Below, piece by piece: positions 26,545 through 37,338 of a DNA stretch of 64,000 nucleotides. Numbering within the stretch: position 1 is the first letter of the stretch; every line of letters begins with the position of its first letter. The notes below the pieces were generated by a model that was given only the letters and a program-made list of their open reading frames with translations, had not been told where the DNA came from and did no database searches. The DNA is from Gadus chalcogrammus. Taxonomy: Eukaryota > Chordata > Actinopteri > Gadiformes > Gadidae. The position numbers and the translations under genes are program-made. The DNA lies in assembly GCF_026213295.1 (NCBI RefSeq), contig NC_079418.1, positions 9,309,252 to 9,373,251 of the forward strand, given 5' to 3'.

Positions 26545-28616
26545 ATGAAGCGTCACACCCTAATGGACTCTACCCAACCCTCTTTAGCCAAACACTCAAA
26601 TGCAACCCCCAGCACCAACTGGCACATGTGTGTCCTCTGCCAAACAGAAACTGATGAACATTTACAATGTCCTCTCAGATCGACAAAACAGCCCAATAAT
26701 TGTGGCTATGCATCCCACGACCTTCTCCGGTTCCACACCCTTCAGCACATGCCCATGGACCTCAATCTGAATAGATTAAATGACGGCGATGGCATAGAAT
26801 CAACTCTGAAGGCACACAGGGCTGAGTGGCACAAGAAATGTCGGCTAAAAGTAAATAAGAAGGCGTTTGAAGAGCAAAGTCGACGAGAATTTTCGACACA
26901 AAAACAAGAAAGTATCTTGATCGTGCATACAAGATCTGCTCACAGCCAACCACAGTCCATTGAGAATACTTGTTTCTTCTGTAATGAGCCTGCTGGTTCT
27001 CCAGACCTACATAATGCATCAACTTACAACATTGACACAAATGTGCGCAAATGTGCCCTTAAACTTGAAGACACTGCTCTGTTGGCCAAGCTTGCAGCAG
27101 GAGACATGATTGCTATTGAGGCCAAGTACCATCAACACTGCTTGCGTTCACTGTACAACAGAGCTAGACAGGCTTCAACCAAAACCAATGATGAAGAGCT
27201 TTCCTGCCTGCATGGCATAGCCTTTGCTGAGTTAGTGGCATTTTTGGAAGACATGAGTAGTGATGAGGATAGTGCTCCTGTGTTTAAAATGATAGACATT
27301 ACTGAGCTTTACACAGAAAGGCTGAAGCAGCTTGGTCTTACTGTAGAAGCACGGATTCACACTACCAGACTGAAAAACCGACTGCTTTCTGCACTACCTG
27401 ATCTGAGAGCACATTCACATGGAAGAGACATACTTCTTAGTTTTGAGAAAGACATTGGACCAGCACTCATGATGGCCTCTCATCCTGACAGCGATGCTAT
27501 GCACCTAATGCGGGCAGCACAGGTTGTGCGCAAAGAGATCTTTGACTCAAAATTCTGCTTCGATGGGGCATTCCAGGCTAACTGCCAGCAGGCGGCTGTG
27601 CCAGCATCCCTTTTGGCTCTAGTCAACATGATACTTGCTGGGGCAAACATCAAGCATCAGACTCAGATGTTCCATGCAACCACTGCACAACCTGCCTTAG
27701 CAATCTCACAATTAACGGTTTTTAACAGTGTGAAGAATGCACGACATGTGGATTCACCAAGCTCAGCACGTCACTGCCGCAGCCAAGAAACTCCACTCCC
27801 ACTCTATCTGTCCCTTAAGATACATGCAGTTACAAGAAGCAGAGGGCTCATTGACACACTGTTCAATCTGGGATTGTGTGTTTCCTATGACAGGCTGTTG
27901 CAAGTCTCATCAGAAATTGCAAAAAGTGTATGCCAGCGCTTTAAGGTGGAAGATGTAGTGTGCCCACCCAAGTTGCGGAATGGACTTTTCACAACAGCAG
28001 CAGTGGACAACATTGATCACAATCCAAGTTCTGCAACAGCCAAAGATTCTTTCCATGGCACTGGAATCTCACTTATGCAGCATCCATCACACACACATGG
28101 AGGAACTGATCGTGGAGTATTAGTGATTCATCAGGGTGGATCATCCACCAAATCAGTGACTCCTCTGCCATCAGCCTACACCTTTGTGCCACCAGCTGCC
28201 TTCAGGACAAAAGACTTCAATGCTCCTATTGTACAAGGTCCTGTGAGACCTTCTGACCTCCTGGTTACTGCAGCTGCCAAAGAAGATGAGTATGCATGGC
28301 TCAACAAAGTCAAAACAGCTGTTGAAAAGTGTACCATGGATGGCATGATATCGTGGTCTGCTTATCACGCTGACGCACACCAAGCAGTCATTCCACCTGC
28401 AGCAATCAACTCACTACTTCCTCTGTTTCTTGATAACGCACACTCAGTGGCAATGGTGCGTCACTCAATGGACATTGTCAGGGCAGCAGTTCAGAATGTG
28501 AACCCTGGTCAGATTCCTGTCCTTGCTGCTGATCAACCTCTGTATGCACTTGCTAAGGAAATTCAGTGGACCTGGCCAGCCACTCACGGAGAGGATCACT
28601 TTGTGATCATGTTCGC
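26545..28616 (+). pseudogene. Academ-like transposase, N-terminal part (before the frameshift)
   Basis: The ATG at 26545 lies 16 nt after a splice-like acceptor. Two zinc-ribbon-like modules are visible: C29-x2-C32 with a later W-H-K-K-C, and CFFC with a later KYHQHC. A long helical region with LDN/D-rich patches follows. The frame is open to 28803, but similarity in sense and composition switches to the +1-type frame near 28616 (VIMF then GDWLEDSGW in the new frame), so the tail read in the first frame (after 28616) is out-of-frame. A short deletion of roughly 10 codons plus one or two bases is the likely cause. No other stop interrupts 690 codons, so inactivation is recent. Confidence 0.75.
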
Positions 28617-31087
28617 TGGGAGACTGGCTAGAAGACAGTGGCTGGACAAATGCATTGGTACAGGCTGGTATTGCAAGTTCGGGAACTTCAAAGTCCTTTA
28701 TAAATGTCAGCCATGTCACCAAGACCCGCCATGCACACCAGGTCACAGCTGCAAGCCTGTATACACTTCTACAACAAGCCTACACCAAAGACTGCACATC
28801 TGATGATATTGATGAAATACAATCTGATAGTGTGCCTTTTGAGGAATGGTGCATACAGCGAGCAAAGACCACTGTTCACTTTGACTACTGGCTTAAGACC
28901 CTGTCTTTGGAGCTTCTCATGCTGCGTTACATCAGATCACTTCGGGAAGGTAACTTCCAGCTGTATGTGGAATCCCTGACTCAGATCATGCCCTGGATGT
29001 TCTCCCTCGATCACACGCACTACTCTAGATGGCTTTCTGTACACATCCGTGACATGATAACTCTTGCCAAAAAACATCCTGATGTTCTAGCCGAATTCAT
29101 GTCTGGAAATTTTGTGGTGCACAAAACCTGCAACCAATTCTCTGGCATGGCACTTGACCAGTGTCACGAGCAGAACAATGCAAAGGTGAACGGTTCTGGT
29201 GGGGCTATTGGACTGACTGGCAATCCAGGAGCACTCCGACGCTGGATGATAGCCGGGCCAGAAATCGCCAGGATCACATCAGAATTTGAGCAGCAAACAG
29301 TAAAGCAGCAACATGGTGCTAGTGGCACTGGACAACATCACCATGATCATAAACCTGGAGTACAAGCTGCCTTCTTGAAGGAAGTTAAGGCACTTGTGAA
29401 TGTGCTGGGAGAGATGGGGAATCCATTCTTAGAACACAGCCAAGACCTACTAGTCATTGACACAAGGGACATCATGGACCCCCAAGTAGCTGAAACTGTG
29501 AGAAGGATTGAAACCCTTGGTGAGGAGCAGTACACCAAGTTTGTGACCGAAAGGCTAGAAAAGTGTACGACACTGGTCACACAAACAATTCCGAAGAACA
29601 AACTGCCACTGTTCAGCAGGCCACCATATAAAATTAAGTCCAAACAGAAGGCACAACTTGCAGCTCTAAAAAGTGATTGTGGTCTTTTTTCTCGGCTGTA
29701 CATCTCCTGCCAAACACGAGATGGAGATATTGACAATTTCTTCTCCCATGAAAACCAGGCAGCCCCACCAGCTCTGTCAACTGGAGGAAAACTCCGCATT
29801 GGGGTTAAAGCTGATTTACTTTGCTGCCTGGAATCAGACCTGCTTCAAAATAAATGTGTGCCTGTGGCAGATGTAACAATTTTTGATGGTGCAGTTGTGG
29901 TTCAAATGTTAAATCCTGGAACATCAAGGACATTTAAAGAATATGGAGAAAGAATATTTGCACCATACATCTCTGCTCATCTGGTAAAAAGCTGTCGCAT
30001 CGACCTCGTCTGGGATGTATACCTACCTGCCAGCCTGAAAGCCTCAACCAGACAGAAGAGGGGAAAGGGCACAAGGAAAAGGGTGGCTCCTTCTACTGTC
30101 ATGCCAAAGAACTGGAGGGACTTCCTTCTATGTGATGAGAACAAAAGTGAATTGTTCACATTCCTCACACATGAAGTGATTAACCTTCCTCTAGCAGAAG
30201 GCAAGGAACTATATGCAACAGATGGAAGTGGAGTCCTCTGCTCTCCTGCTGAGTCAAATTCTGCCTACCAAGCCCCATGTTCACAAGAGGAGGCAGACAC
30301 CCGCCTACTTCTGCATGTGTCAGATGCTGTTCAAAAGGGGTGTAAGAAGGTGACCATGCGCACAGTAGATACTGACGTTGTGGTACTGGCTGTGGCTTCA
30401 TTCAGAAAGATAGCTCCTGATGAGCTGTGGGTGGCCTTCGGGGTTGGATCAAGCTTTCGCTACATAGCCGTTCATGAAATTGTCAACACAATGAATCCAA
30501 CCCAGTGTCTGACTCTTCCAGTATTCCATGCTTTCACCGGATGTGACACTGTATCCGCTTTTGCAGGTAGAGGGAAGAAAACGGCCTGGGAAAGTTGGAA
30601 ATCTTTCCCTGAGGTGAATGATGCTTTCACTGAATTGCTCAGTATGCAAAGTGAGGTTAGTCGAAAATCAATGAAACACCTAGAACGATTTGTAGTGCTG
30701 ATGTACGACCGAACTAGCGAGTGCATGGAAGTCAATGACGCTAGGAAAAGGCTCTTCACACAGAAGTCTAGAAATCTGGAGAACATTCCTCCAACACAGG
30801 CAGCACTCAAGCAGCACATTAAACACACTTGCTACCAGGCCAACTGTTGGAACCAGGCATTGGTCCTGAATCCAGAGATGCCAGACCCATCTGACTGGGG
30901 CTGGACACAGGAAACCACTGGGTGGCAGCCGCTTTGGACCACCCTTCCTGAAGCATCTAAGTCATGCCACAAATGAATCTGCTGTCGGTGCCAGAAAGGA
31001 TGCACTGGACGATGCAAGTGTGCCAAAGCTGCACTCAAGTGCACTGCACTGTGCTCCTGTTCTGGAGACTGTTCGTTGTCCTGCTAA
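28617..31087 (+). pseudogene. Academ-like transposase, C-terminal part: XPG/FEN-like nuclease and Cys-rich finger
   Basis: The open frame continues from about 28619 to a TGA at 30974-30976. It carries an EEADTRLLLHVSDA motif (about 30286-30330) and TVDTDVVVLAV (about 30361-30393). These match acidic metal-binding motifs of XPG/FEN-type nucleases. HAFTGCDTVSAF (about 30527-30562) looks like the following helix-turn-helix. Directly after the TGA the same frame continues for 36 codons to TAA at 31085, encoding ICCRCQKGCTGRCKC and CTALCSCSGDCSLSC, a Cys-rich finger. The TGA is therefore a premature stop cutting off the DNA- or metal-binding tail. Confidence 0.78.
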
Positions 31088-31428
31088 ACAGTAGCTTAGT
31101 AGAAGCAGTAGTGGTGAATCAACAGAGCTTAATTTAGCTGTAAATATATTGTTCACTGTTTTGTAAAGTAAATACTTTTACACATACCTCTCCGTTTGCT
31201 TTTTGATTTGTGGACTGCGGCATGGGAAAATAACTTATTTTAAGTTGTGTCCTCCAACCCCAAGACTAGGGCATAACAGTTAGATTTTTTTCGGCAATCA
31301 TTTGTATGTAGTATTCTATTAGACCATGGGTGTTAATTTATCCTTATTATTTCTTAAAAAGGCAAGCAAATGGTTTCCCTATTATATATCTCAACCAGTG
31401 TTACAACTTAATTTAAAGGTTCTAAACT

Positions 31429-32331
31429 AAAAGGCAGATCATCGCTAACGTGGGCTTGCCTTGTGACCTCGATAACTCAAAAGGTTTTAATGGGAAACAT
31501 GTCAAATTTTCTGTGAACATTCATGACAGGTACAGGACCAACCACGTGGATTTTGGTAACCCTAAGAGATTTGATGTAGCGCCACCACCTGGCAAAGTTC
31601 GCATTTACGGACAAAATTTGGTAAATTCTTACCTTGACCTTGACCTAAATATGTTTCCTCAAACACTAGGTTTCTCAAAAGTGTCACCAAATGATTGGGC
31701 ATATCAACTTTAGTTGGAAATGACATCTTAAATGTTTTATAACATTGCATGGTTCCAAAATTATGAGCGTCTGAACATTATACCCAGCGGAATGTCGGCC
31801 ATCTTGAATTTGGCGTCTCACGGCCGTCACAGGCAAAATCTGACTTCCCTCCACATCTTGAAATACACCTTATGGCATGTACTAACTATGTTAGAAATTT
31901 CATGCTTTGAGAGCTCCTCGGCCTTTACCTCGCCATTAGGCATTTCCGTTTCCTATTGGAGGCTCGGCCATTCTCCGTTTTCGTGGACCACAAGCCATTG
32001 ACGTTCGCGATGGCGAAGGTTTCGGAGCCGTGGTCTGCCCGTCAGCAGCGCCAGCTGGCCTACATCTCAGAGTTTACAACGGACATCCGCCATGTGGCGG
32101 GTAAGGACAATCACGTCAGGGTCACCAATGTAGGAGATCGCAATGAAATGGAGACGGAGACTTGATTGCCGGTGAAAAACACGAGAAGGATTTATTTCCC
32201 AAAACACAGAACCTGCACAGCCAGAGGTGCGTTCCTTAAGACGTGCGTCGTAACACCCAGGTGGGTCCCACGTGCACAAAGTGCACAATTGTTATTAAAA
32301 TGTGAGCTTATCCGCTGTACTATGGTCCCCT
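31429..32331. repeat. Right terminal inverted repeat, interrupted
   Basis: 31429-31907 and about 32275-32331 match the left repeat in reverse complement. Between them lies 365 bp of retrotransposon sequence. Confidence 0.85.
31908..32272 (+). repeat. Retrotransposon patch inside the transposon's right repeat
   Basis: This is the reverse complement of about 36387-36751. It holds the end of a gypsy RNase H (SVFVDHKPLTFAMAK), the 14-bp leader GTCAGGGTCACCAA, and an inverted, truncated LTR ending GTGGGTCCCAC. It has neither a complete LTR end nor a target duplication. About ten bases of the host repeat are missing at the site. Confidence 0.85.
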
Positions 32332-32334
32332 ATT

Positions 32335-34621
32335 GTTTCTGAAACGTTTTCCCCCCCCTCAAATTCTGTAAAAGTCATACTGCAGCCTGTACCGTAATTT
32401 GAAAACTCTTGAAATGTTCAGGTATGGTTACCAATACCCCCCCACTAGCCATAATCCCAAATTGTGGTACTGCATCCAAAGGTGGCGCTATTTAAGAAAA
32501 TTATGAACTAGCTTTATTTCTCCTTGCTAGATTGACCTGGAAGCAAAATTCTTTCATCATATTAATCTCTAAAATCAGATGGATATTTCCCCCCCCTGGT
32601 TTTCTGCTCTAAAATTTTTCACTTTTCCCACAATTTCTTAGAAAAGCCAAACGTCCACAGTCTCAACCCATTTTGCAGATATTACCATTTTGTTATTGTA
32701 TAATAATAATATATAATATAATAATATACGGCTATCATTAGGTGGATACCATTAACAGTGCACATTTTCAGATCTGTACTCTTTTAAGAAAGCCCTTAAT
32801 TCTCTCGTGAAATGTGCGCTTGGAGTTTTCTTGATGGTGTGTGCTTATCAATCGACAATTTCACAATGTGAATGAGGTTAATGCAGTTCATGAATGTCAG
32901 TGCCTCAACGGGATAAGGCCGTGTTCTGGTGTTCCTTAGGTTGAGAGTTCGAATCCTGATTAGAGCATGCTGAACATGACATTCTGTCAATGTCACTCAT
33001 TGTCATTTAAGAAACACAACATTGAACAGCACCTGAAATTCATCAGGCAATCAACATTCCGGCTCATTCGTTTCCGAGAATGGGTCTGCCAAGACACAGT
33101 ATGAAATTAAGGGGAACTTCTTCATCAACATTTTTCCTTCATAATTAACTCTGTTATATTTATATTTCTTCCGTTAGTGTTCTTGACAACAAATGTTTAA
33201 TTTCCCAAGAATTTCAAAGATTGTTCAGGTATATGCTTTGAAGAAAGCCCTTAATTCACTTGAGAAATGTGTGCTTTGAGTTTTCTGGATGTTGCGTGCT
33301 TATCAATAGTCATTCTGACCATGTGAATGAGGCTGCAGTTCAGGTTTATAAGTGAAACATCTTTCCTTAAATATGACAATTATATGTTATATTTATATAT
33401 CTTCCATTAGTTTGTTCTTGACTTTTAATTTTGCTCAGACCCCGTTAATCCCCGCTTGCGGTTATATTTTTATTTATTCTATTACTATTTCATTTTTCTA
33501 TTACTAATTCCGTGCCGTCCAAACACAATATTCTGATTTCAAATTGTAGAATGTAAACGTATTTCAAGTTTATTGAACATATACATTCAATATTAAGCTT
33601 TAATGACGCAGACTTCATTGCACACACTGTTTACAGAAAAAGAAAAAATTGAAGATAAAAGATTCCTTGATTATTACAACCCATTATACTGCCGAAGGCA
33701 GTCAGAAATAAATATACACATCTGCCTATCATATTCCTTATGCCCTATCGCCTATACAACGTTTTAAATAATATCTCTCAGTGCATCCTAGAATATGGTA
33801 TACTTATACCATACAGTACCACACAAGACTCAATCGTACATTTTAATTTATTATTAATGCAATACACAAGAGTAAAAACATTCATTACATTCATGAAATA
33901 ATATCTGTCAGCGCAGAAGAGTAGACAGTCATAAATATGCACATCTGCCTATCTATTATAATAAAATTATTAATAAAACATTTCATTTGAAGACGCCTTT
34001 TATCGGCACTCGAGGACACCCAAAGATACACAAAAGTCATTGAAGAGAAATAACAAAAGGATAAAGAAAAGATAATAACAAAAGTAAGAGCGATAGCAAT
34101 TGGCATCAGATGGAAAATGGCAGTTTTAAACACGGGTTTAAGTTGTGATTTGAAATGGGGGGAATGAGTGGATGTTTCTGAGTTGGTGTGGAAATGAATT
34201 CCAGAGACGGGGACCAGAGCGGCTGAACGCTCTGTGCCCCGTGGTATATGGAGGAAGAGGAAGAGGCAGGATGAATATGATCTTCATGCCTATACATTCC
34301 TGAAATAACATCTGTCAGCGTATTCCTAGAATAGGGTGGCATCGGAGTCTGGCCGATACTTATACAATGCTCACCACACAAGATATTGTGTATTAAAACG
34401 GCCGAATGTAAAATGTTTTCAACTAAATTAAACATAAACATTCAATCTTACATTTTAATTGGTAATTAATGCAATGCACAAAAGTAAAACCAATACAAAT
34501 CTAACAATTGATGATCCTTTAAAACATATGCACATCTGATTATAATAATTATAATGCCTCACAGATTGCCGTTATAATGAGAAATAAAAAATAACAGACA
34601 TGTCCCCTTATTCTTAGTTTG
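32335..34621. other. Gene-free stretch between the Academ element and TAAR
   Basis: AT-rich DNA. It contains two partial copies of an unnamed repeat (AAGAAAGCCCTTAATTC...GTGTGCTTATCAATC at about 32790 and 33240). There is also a tRNA-like relic (32890-32970) and a direct repeat pairing about 33740-33890 with 34300-34480 (CACACAAGA-T...TACATTTTAATT). A segment at 34140-34260 (GGAATGAGTGG...CCAGAGCGGCTGAACGCTCT) resembles common fish interspersed repeats. No gene is supported. Confidence 0.55.
32890..32970 (+). repeat. tRNA-like relic (possible SINE head)
   Basis: GTGCCTCAACGGGATAAGG and GAGAGTTCGAATCCTGATT resemble degenerate A- and B-box sequences at tRNA spacing. The stems do not pair well. 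No SINE body was identified. Confidence 0.3.
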
Positions 34622-35635
34622 TCAGTGCAGCACGGTGGCCCGGCTGGAGTTTGGCTTTAGTATCTGCAGGGTGATGATCAGTCTGATCGTCCACCGGAAC
34701 CACGGGTAGAACAAGGCGTACATCAGCGGGTTCAGGCAGGAGTTCAGATACAACAACAGGCTGCTCCAGAACCAGGCGGCAGAGTTCACCGACACATCCT
34801 GACCAATGAACCCGAGGGAGGGAAAGAAACACAGGAGGAACACCACCACCACCACGCCCAGCCTCCGCGCCGCCTTCAACTCCGACCGCCGAGCCACCAC
34901 CCCCACCGCCGCCGCCCCCACCGCCGCCGCCCACGACGACCTCATCTTCCGCGCCTGGGACAGAGCGGCGCCGAAGACCTGCAGGTACAACGCCACCACG
35001 GTGGATATGGGCGCCAGGAAGGTGACCAGCAGCTCCAACCAAGCGGATGACCCGTCCACTATCACCACACATTCCCCCTGGCACGACGTCCGTCTGGGCG
35101 GCCCTCGCATGTTCACAACCAAGAGGCCGCCGTTGTAGACGACGGCGCACGACCAGCAGAGGCCCACGGCGAGCTGCACCCGGCCCATGGTCACCTCGCT
35201 GGCGTAGCGTAGCGGCTGGCAGACGGCCAGGTAGCGGTCCAGCGATATGAGCAGGATGCTGGCCACCGACGCCGAGGTCAGCACGTAAGTCAGCATGTAG
35301 AACGCGGAGCAGAGCCAGGGACCCAGGAACCAGCAGGAGCTGATGTAGTACTGCGCCCCCAGGGGCATCACCACCAGGCCGATGAGCAGGTCGGAGCCGG
35401 CCAGGGACAGCAGCACCATGTTGGTGGGCGTGTGCAGCTGGCGGAAGTGGGCGATGGAGACGATGAGCAGCAGGTTGAGCAGCACGGTGAGGAGCGCCAG
35501 GGAGAAGGTCAGGATGTAGAGGAGGCTGGCGCTGAAGCGGGGCCCAAGGCTCAGCCGGCAGGAGGTGTTGAGCAGCAGGGGGTAGCAGAGGTCCGGCCCT
35601 GACCCTGCCAGCGGGCTCCTCAGTAGGGGAGACAT
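34622..35635 (-). CDS. Trace amine-associated receptor (TAAR)-like GPCR, single exon, 337 aa
   Basis: The minus-strand ATG at 35635 gives 337 residues, the usual TAAR length. An upstream in-frame extension exists but is encoded by a CT/C microsatellite, so this start was chosen. Visible features: N-terminal N-T-S glycosylation site, seven hydrophobic segments, LAGSDLL in TM2, C3.25 (WLCSAF) with SCQGEC in loop 2, DRYLAVCQPLRY after TM3, and NSCLNPLMYALFYPWF in TM7. The last matches the TAAR fingerprint NSxxNPxxYxxxYxWF. TAARs are Gs-coupled amine receptors, mostly olfactory. The amine-binding Asp at 3.32 is Thr here and 5.42 is Glu, by counting from DRY and P5.50. TM6 has CFFP instead of CWxP. 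Loop 3 contains an Ala/Val-rich expansion. The frame is intact. Confidence 0.9.
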   Translation of the reverse strand: MSPLLRSPLAGSGPDLCYPLLLNTSCRLSLGPRFSASLLYILTFSLALLTVLLNLLLIVSIAHFRQLHTPTNMVLLSLAGSDLLIGLVVMPLGAQYYISSCWFLGPWLCSAFYMLTYVLTSASVASILLISLDRYLAVCQPLRYASEVTMGRVQLAVGLCWSCAVVYNGGLLVVNMRGPPRRTSCQGECVVIVDGSSAWLELLVTFLAPISTVVALYLQVFGAALSQARKMRSSWAAAVGAAAVGVVARRSELKAARRLGVVVVVFLLCFFPSLGFIGQDVSVNSAAWFWSSLLLYLNSCLNPLMYALFYPWFRWTIRLIITLQILKPNSSRATVLH

Positions 35636-35767
35636 GGCGGAGGACAGGGTGTCGAGGTGCAGGAGGTGGAGCGAGGTAGCAGAGGCCGGCTGAGGACCAG
35701 GAGTGAAGACCTGGCAGCGTCTGTGGCTCAATCCCTCCTCGGTACAACGGTTATACCCCTCCCTCCC

Positions 35768-35795
35768 TCCCCCCCCCCCCCCCCCCCCCCCCCCT

Positions 35796-35870
<75 letters not shown>
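35768..35870. repeat. Poly-C and CT microsatellite upstream of TAAR
   Basis: C-rich tract followed by about 38 CT units, 130-235 bp upstream of the TAAR start codon. Confidence 0.97.
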
Positions 35871-35873
<3 letters not shown>

Positions 35874-35889
35874 GCGCTGAGTTTTGACC

Positions 35890-36080
35890 TCCAGAGAACC
35901 ATCCAGAGGACAAGCCGGAGTACTAGCCGGAGAACACTGACACTTAATGGCTGTTTATGTACAGAGAACCAGTCAGCGCACAGTAATACACAGACACTCA
36001 GAAAACCAGCCAGAGCACATTAATTCACAAACACTAAACAGCTGTTTATATTCAGAGAACCAGCCAGAACACATTAATAC
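35890..36080. repeat. ~38-bp minisatellite upstream of TAAR, left part
   Basis: Units ACAGACACTCAGAGAACCAG plus CCAGAGCACATTAATAC repeat in tandem. The array continues at 41234-41525, so the nested elements between them were inserted into one array. Confidence 0.85.
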
Positions 36081-36325
36081 TAGGGGTGGGAATCTCTTGG
36101 CACCTCACGATTCGATTAGATTCCGACTATGAGGTCAACGATTAGATTCTGAAGCGATTATCGATGCCTCTCGATGCATCTCGATTCAACAATTTTTTTT
36201 ATGTACATTTCCATGCGTGATTTTCAAAAATATATATATACATCTGGGTTTGCTACACAGAGTTTGCTAATCACTTCCTACTTTTGTGATGATCATTAAA
36301 GACATCAACAGATTAATTAACTTAT

Positions 36326-36532
36326 TGTAGCGGTATCGTAATTCACTGTGTATGTTGTATGGTGCGTGCCCCCTTTAAGGGAAGGGGGCGTGGGACCCAC
36401 CTGGGTGTTACGACGCACGTCTTAAGGAACGCACCTCTGGCTGTGCAGGTTCTGTGTTTTGGGAAATAAATCCTTCTCGTGTTTTTCACCGGCAATCAAG
36501 TCTCCGTCTCCATTTCATTGCGATCTCCTACA
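36326..36532 (+). repeat. 5' LTR of the inverted gypsy element
   Basis: 207 bp from TGTAGCGG to CTCCTACA, with AATAAA at about 36460. Followed by TTGGTGACCCTGAC, the start of the primer-binding leader, after which inverted RNase H sequence begins. Confidence 0.92.
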
Positions 36533-36547
36533 TTGGTGACCCTGACG

Positions 36548-37338
36548 TGATTGTCCTTACCCGCCACATGGCGGATGTCCGTTGTAAACTCTGAGATGTA
36601 GGCCAGCTGGCGCTGCTGACGGGCAGACCACGGCTCTGAAACCTTCGCCATCGCGAACGTCAATGGCTTGTGGTCCACGAAAACGGAGAATGGCCGAGCC
36701 TCCAACAGGAAACGGAAATGCCTAATGGCGAGGTAAAGGCCGAGGAGCTCTCGATCGAAGGTGCTATATTTCCGTTCGCAGGGGCGGAGCTGCCGGCTGA
36801 AGAATGCCAGCGGCTGCCAGACGCCGTTCACCAACTGCTCATGCACAGCACCAACTGCATAGTCCGAAGCGTCGGTGGTCAGGGCAATCAGCGCCGCAGG
36901 CAAAGGATGTGCCAGCATAGTCGCCTCGGCCAATGCCCGTTTAGTGTCCCCAAAGGCCGCCTCTCTCTCAGCGGTCCAGTCAATAATATGCTTCGTGGTC
37001 TTACCCTTGAGTGCCTCATACAGGGGCCGCATGAGCCGGGCCGCACGGGGAACAAAACGGTGATAAAAGTTCACCATCCCCAAAAACTCCTGCAGGGCTC
37101 GAACTGTAAGAGGGCGCTGAAAGTCCGCCACTGCAGCCACCTTCGAGGGCAGGGGAACAGCTCTCTCCTTGGTGATGCGGTGGCCCAGGAAGTCAATGGC
37201 GATCCTGCCGAATTGGCACTTGGCTGGATTGACAATCAGGCCATGCTGGCTGAGCCGCTCGAAGAGTGTCCGCAGATGCCTCATGTGCTCGGCCGTGGAG
37301 GCGCTGGCGATCAGAATGTCATCCAGGTAAACGAACAT
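36548..37338 (-). pseudogene. gypsy pol: RT palm/thumb and RNase H
   Basis: The minus-strand frame opens with FVYLDD (RT catalytic motif) and continues through the thumb to RNase H: TTDASDYAVGAV, ELLGLYLAIRH and FVDHKPL carry the acidic active-site residues. It ends at AGKDNHV, where the sequence joins the 14-bp leader and LTR of the other strand. It is out of frame with the upstream RT segment by one indel near 37335. Confidence 0.85.

Larger units (their letters stand above)
25646..32331 (+). mobile_element. Academ-like DNA transposon, ~6.7 kb, long terminal inverted repeats
   Basis: Inverted repeats of about 540 bp (25646-26186 and 31429-32331, the latter with a 365-bp insertion) begin AGGGGTCC/AGGGGACC and share GTACAGCGGATAAGC. 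ATT flanks both sides (25643-25645 and 32332-32334). The interior carries one long gene with a Cys/His-rich N-terminus, an XPG/FEN-like nuclease block and a C-terminal Cys-rich finger. As I recall, XPG nuclease, Cys8 finger and 3-4-bp target duplications together define the Academ superfamily (Kapitonov and Jurka). A 2-bp TA duplication is an alternative reading of the ends. A frameshift and a stop codon make this copy non-autonomous. Confidence 0.75.

Noticed and set aside
30974..30976. TGA read as selenocysteine in the transposase
   Set aside because: No SECIS-like structure was noticed, and a decayed copy with a frameshift makes a simple nonsense mutation more likely.
25645..32332. Tc1/mariner origin based on a TA flank
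   Set aside because: TA is one possible reading of the ends, but length, 540-bp repeats and the XPG-like protein do not fit Tc1/mariner.
32890..32970. Functional tRNA gene
   Set aside because: A- and B-box-like sequences exist but the cloverleaf stems do not pair; kept only as a tRNA-like relic.
35636..35902. N-terminal extension of the TAAR frame to a 426-residue ORF
   Set aside because: The added residues are Arg-Glu and Gly runs encoded by a CT/C microsatellite; TAARs start shortly before TM1, as with the ATG at 35635.
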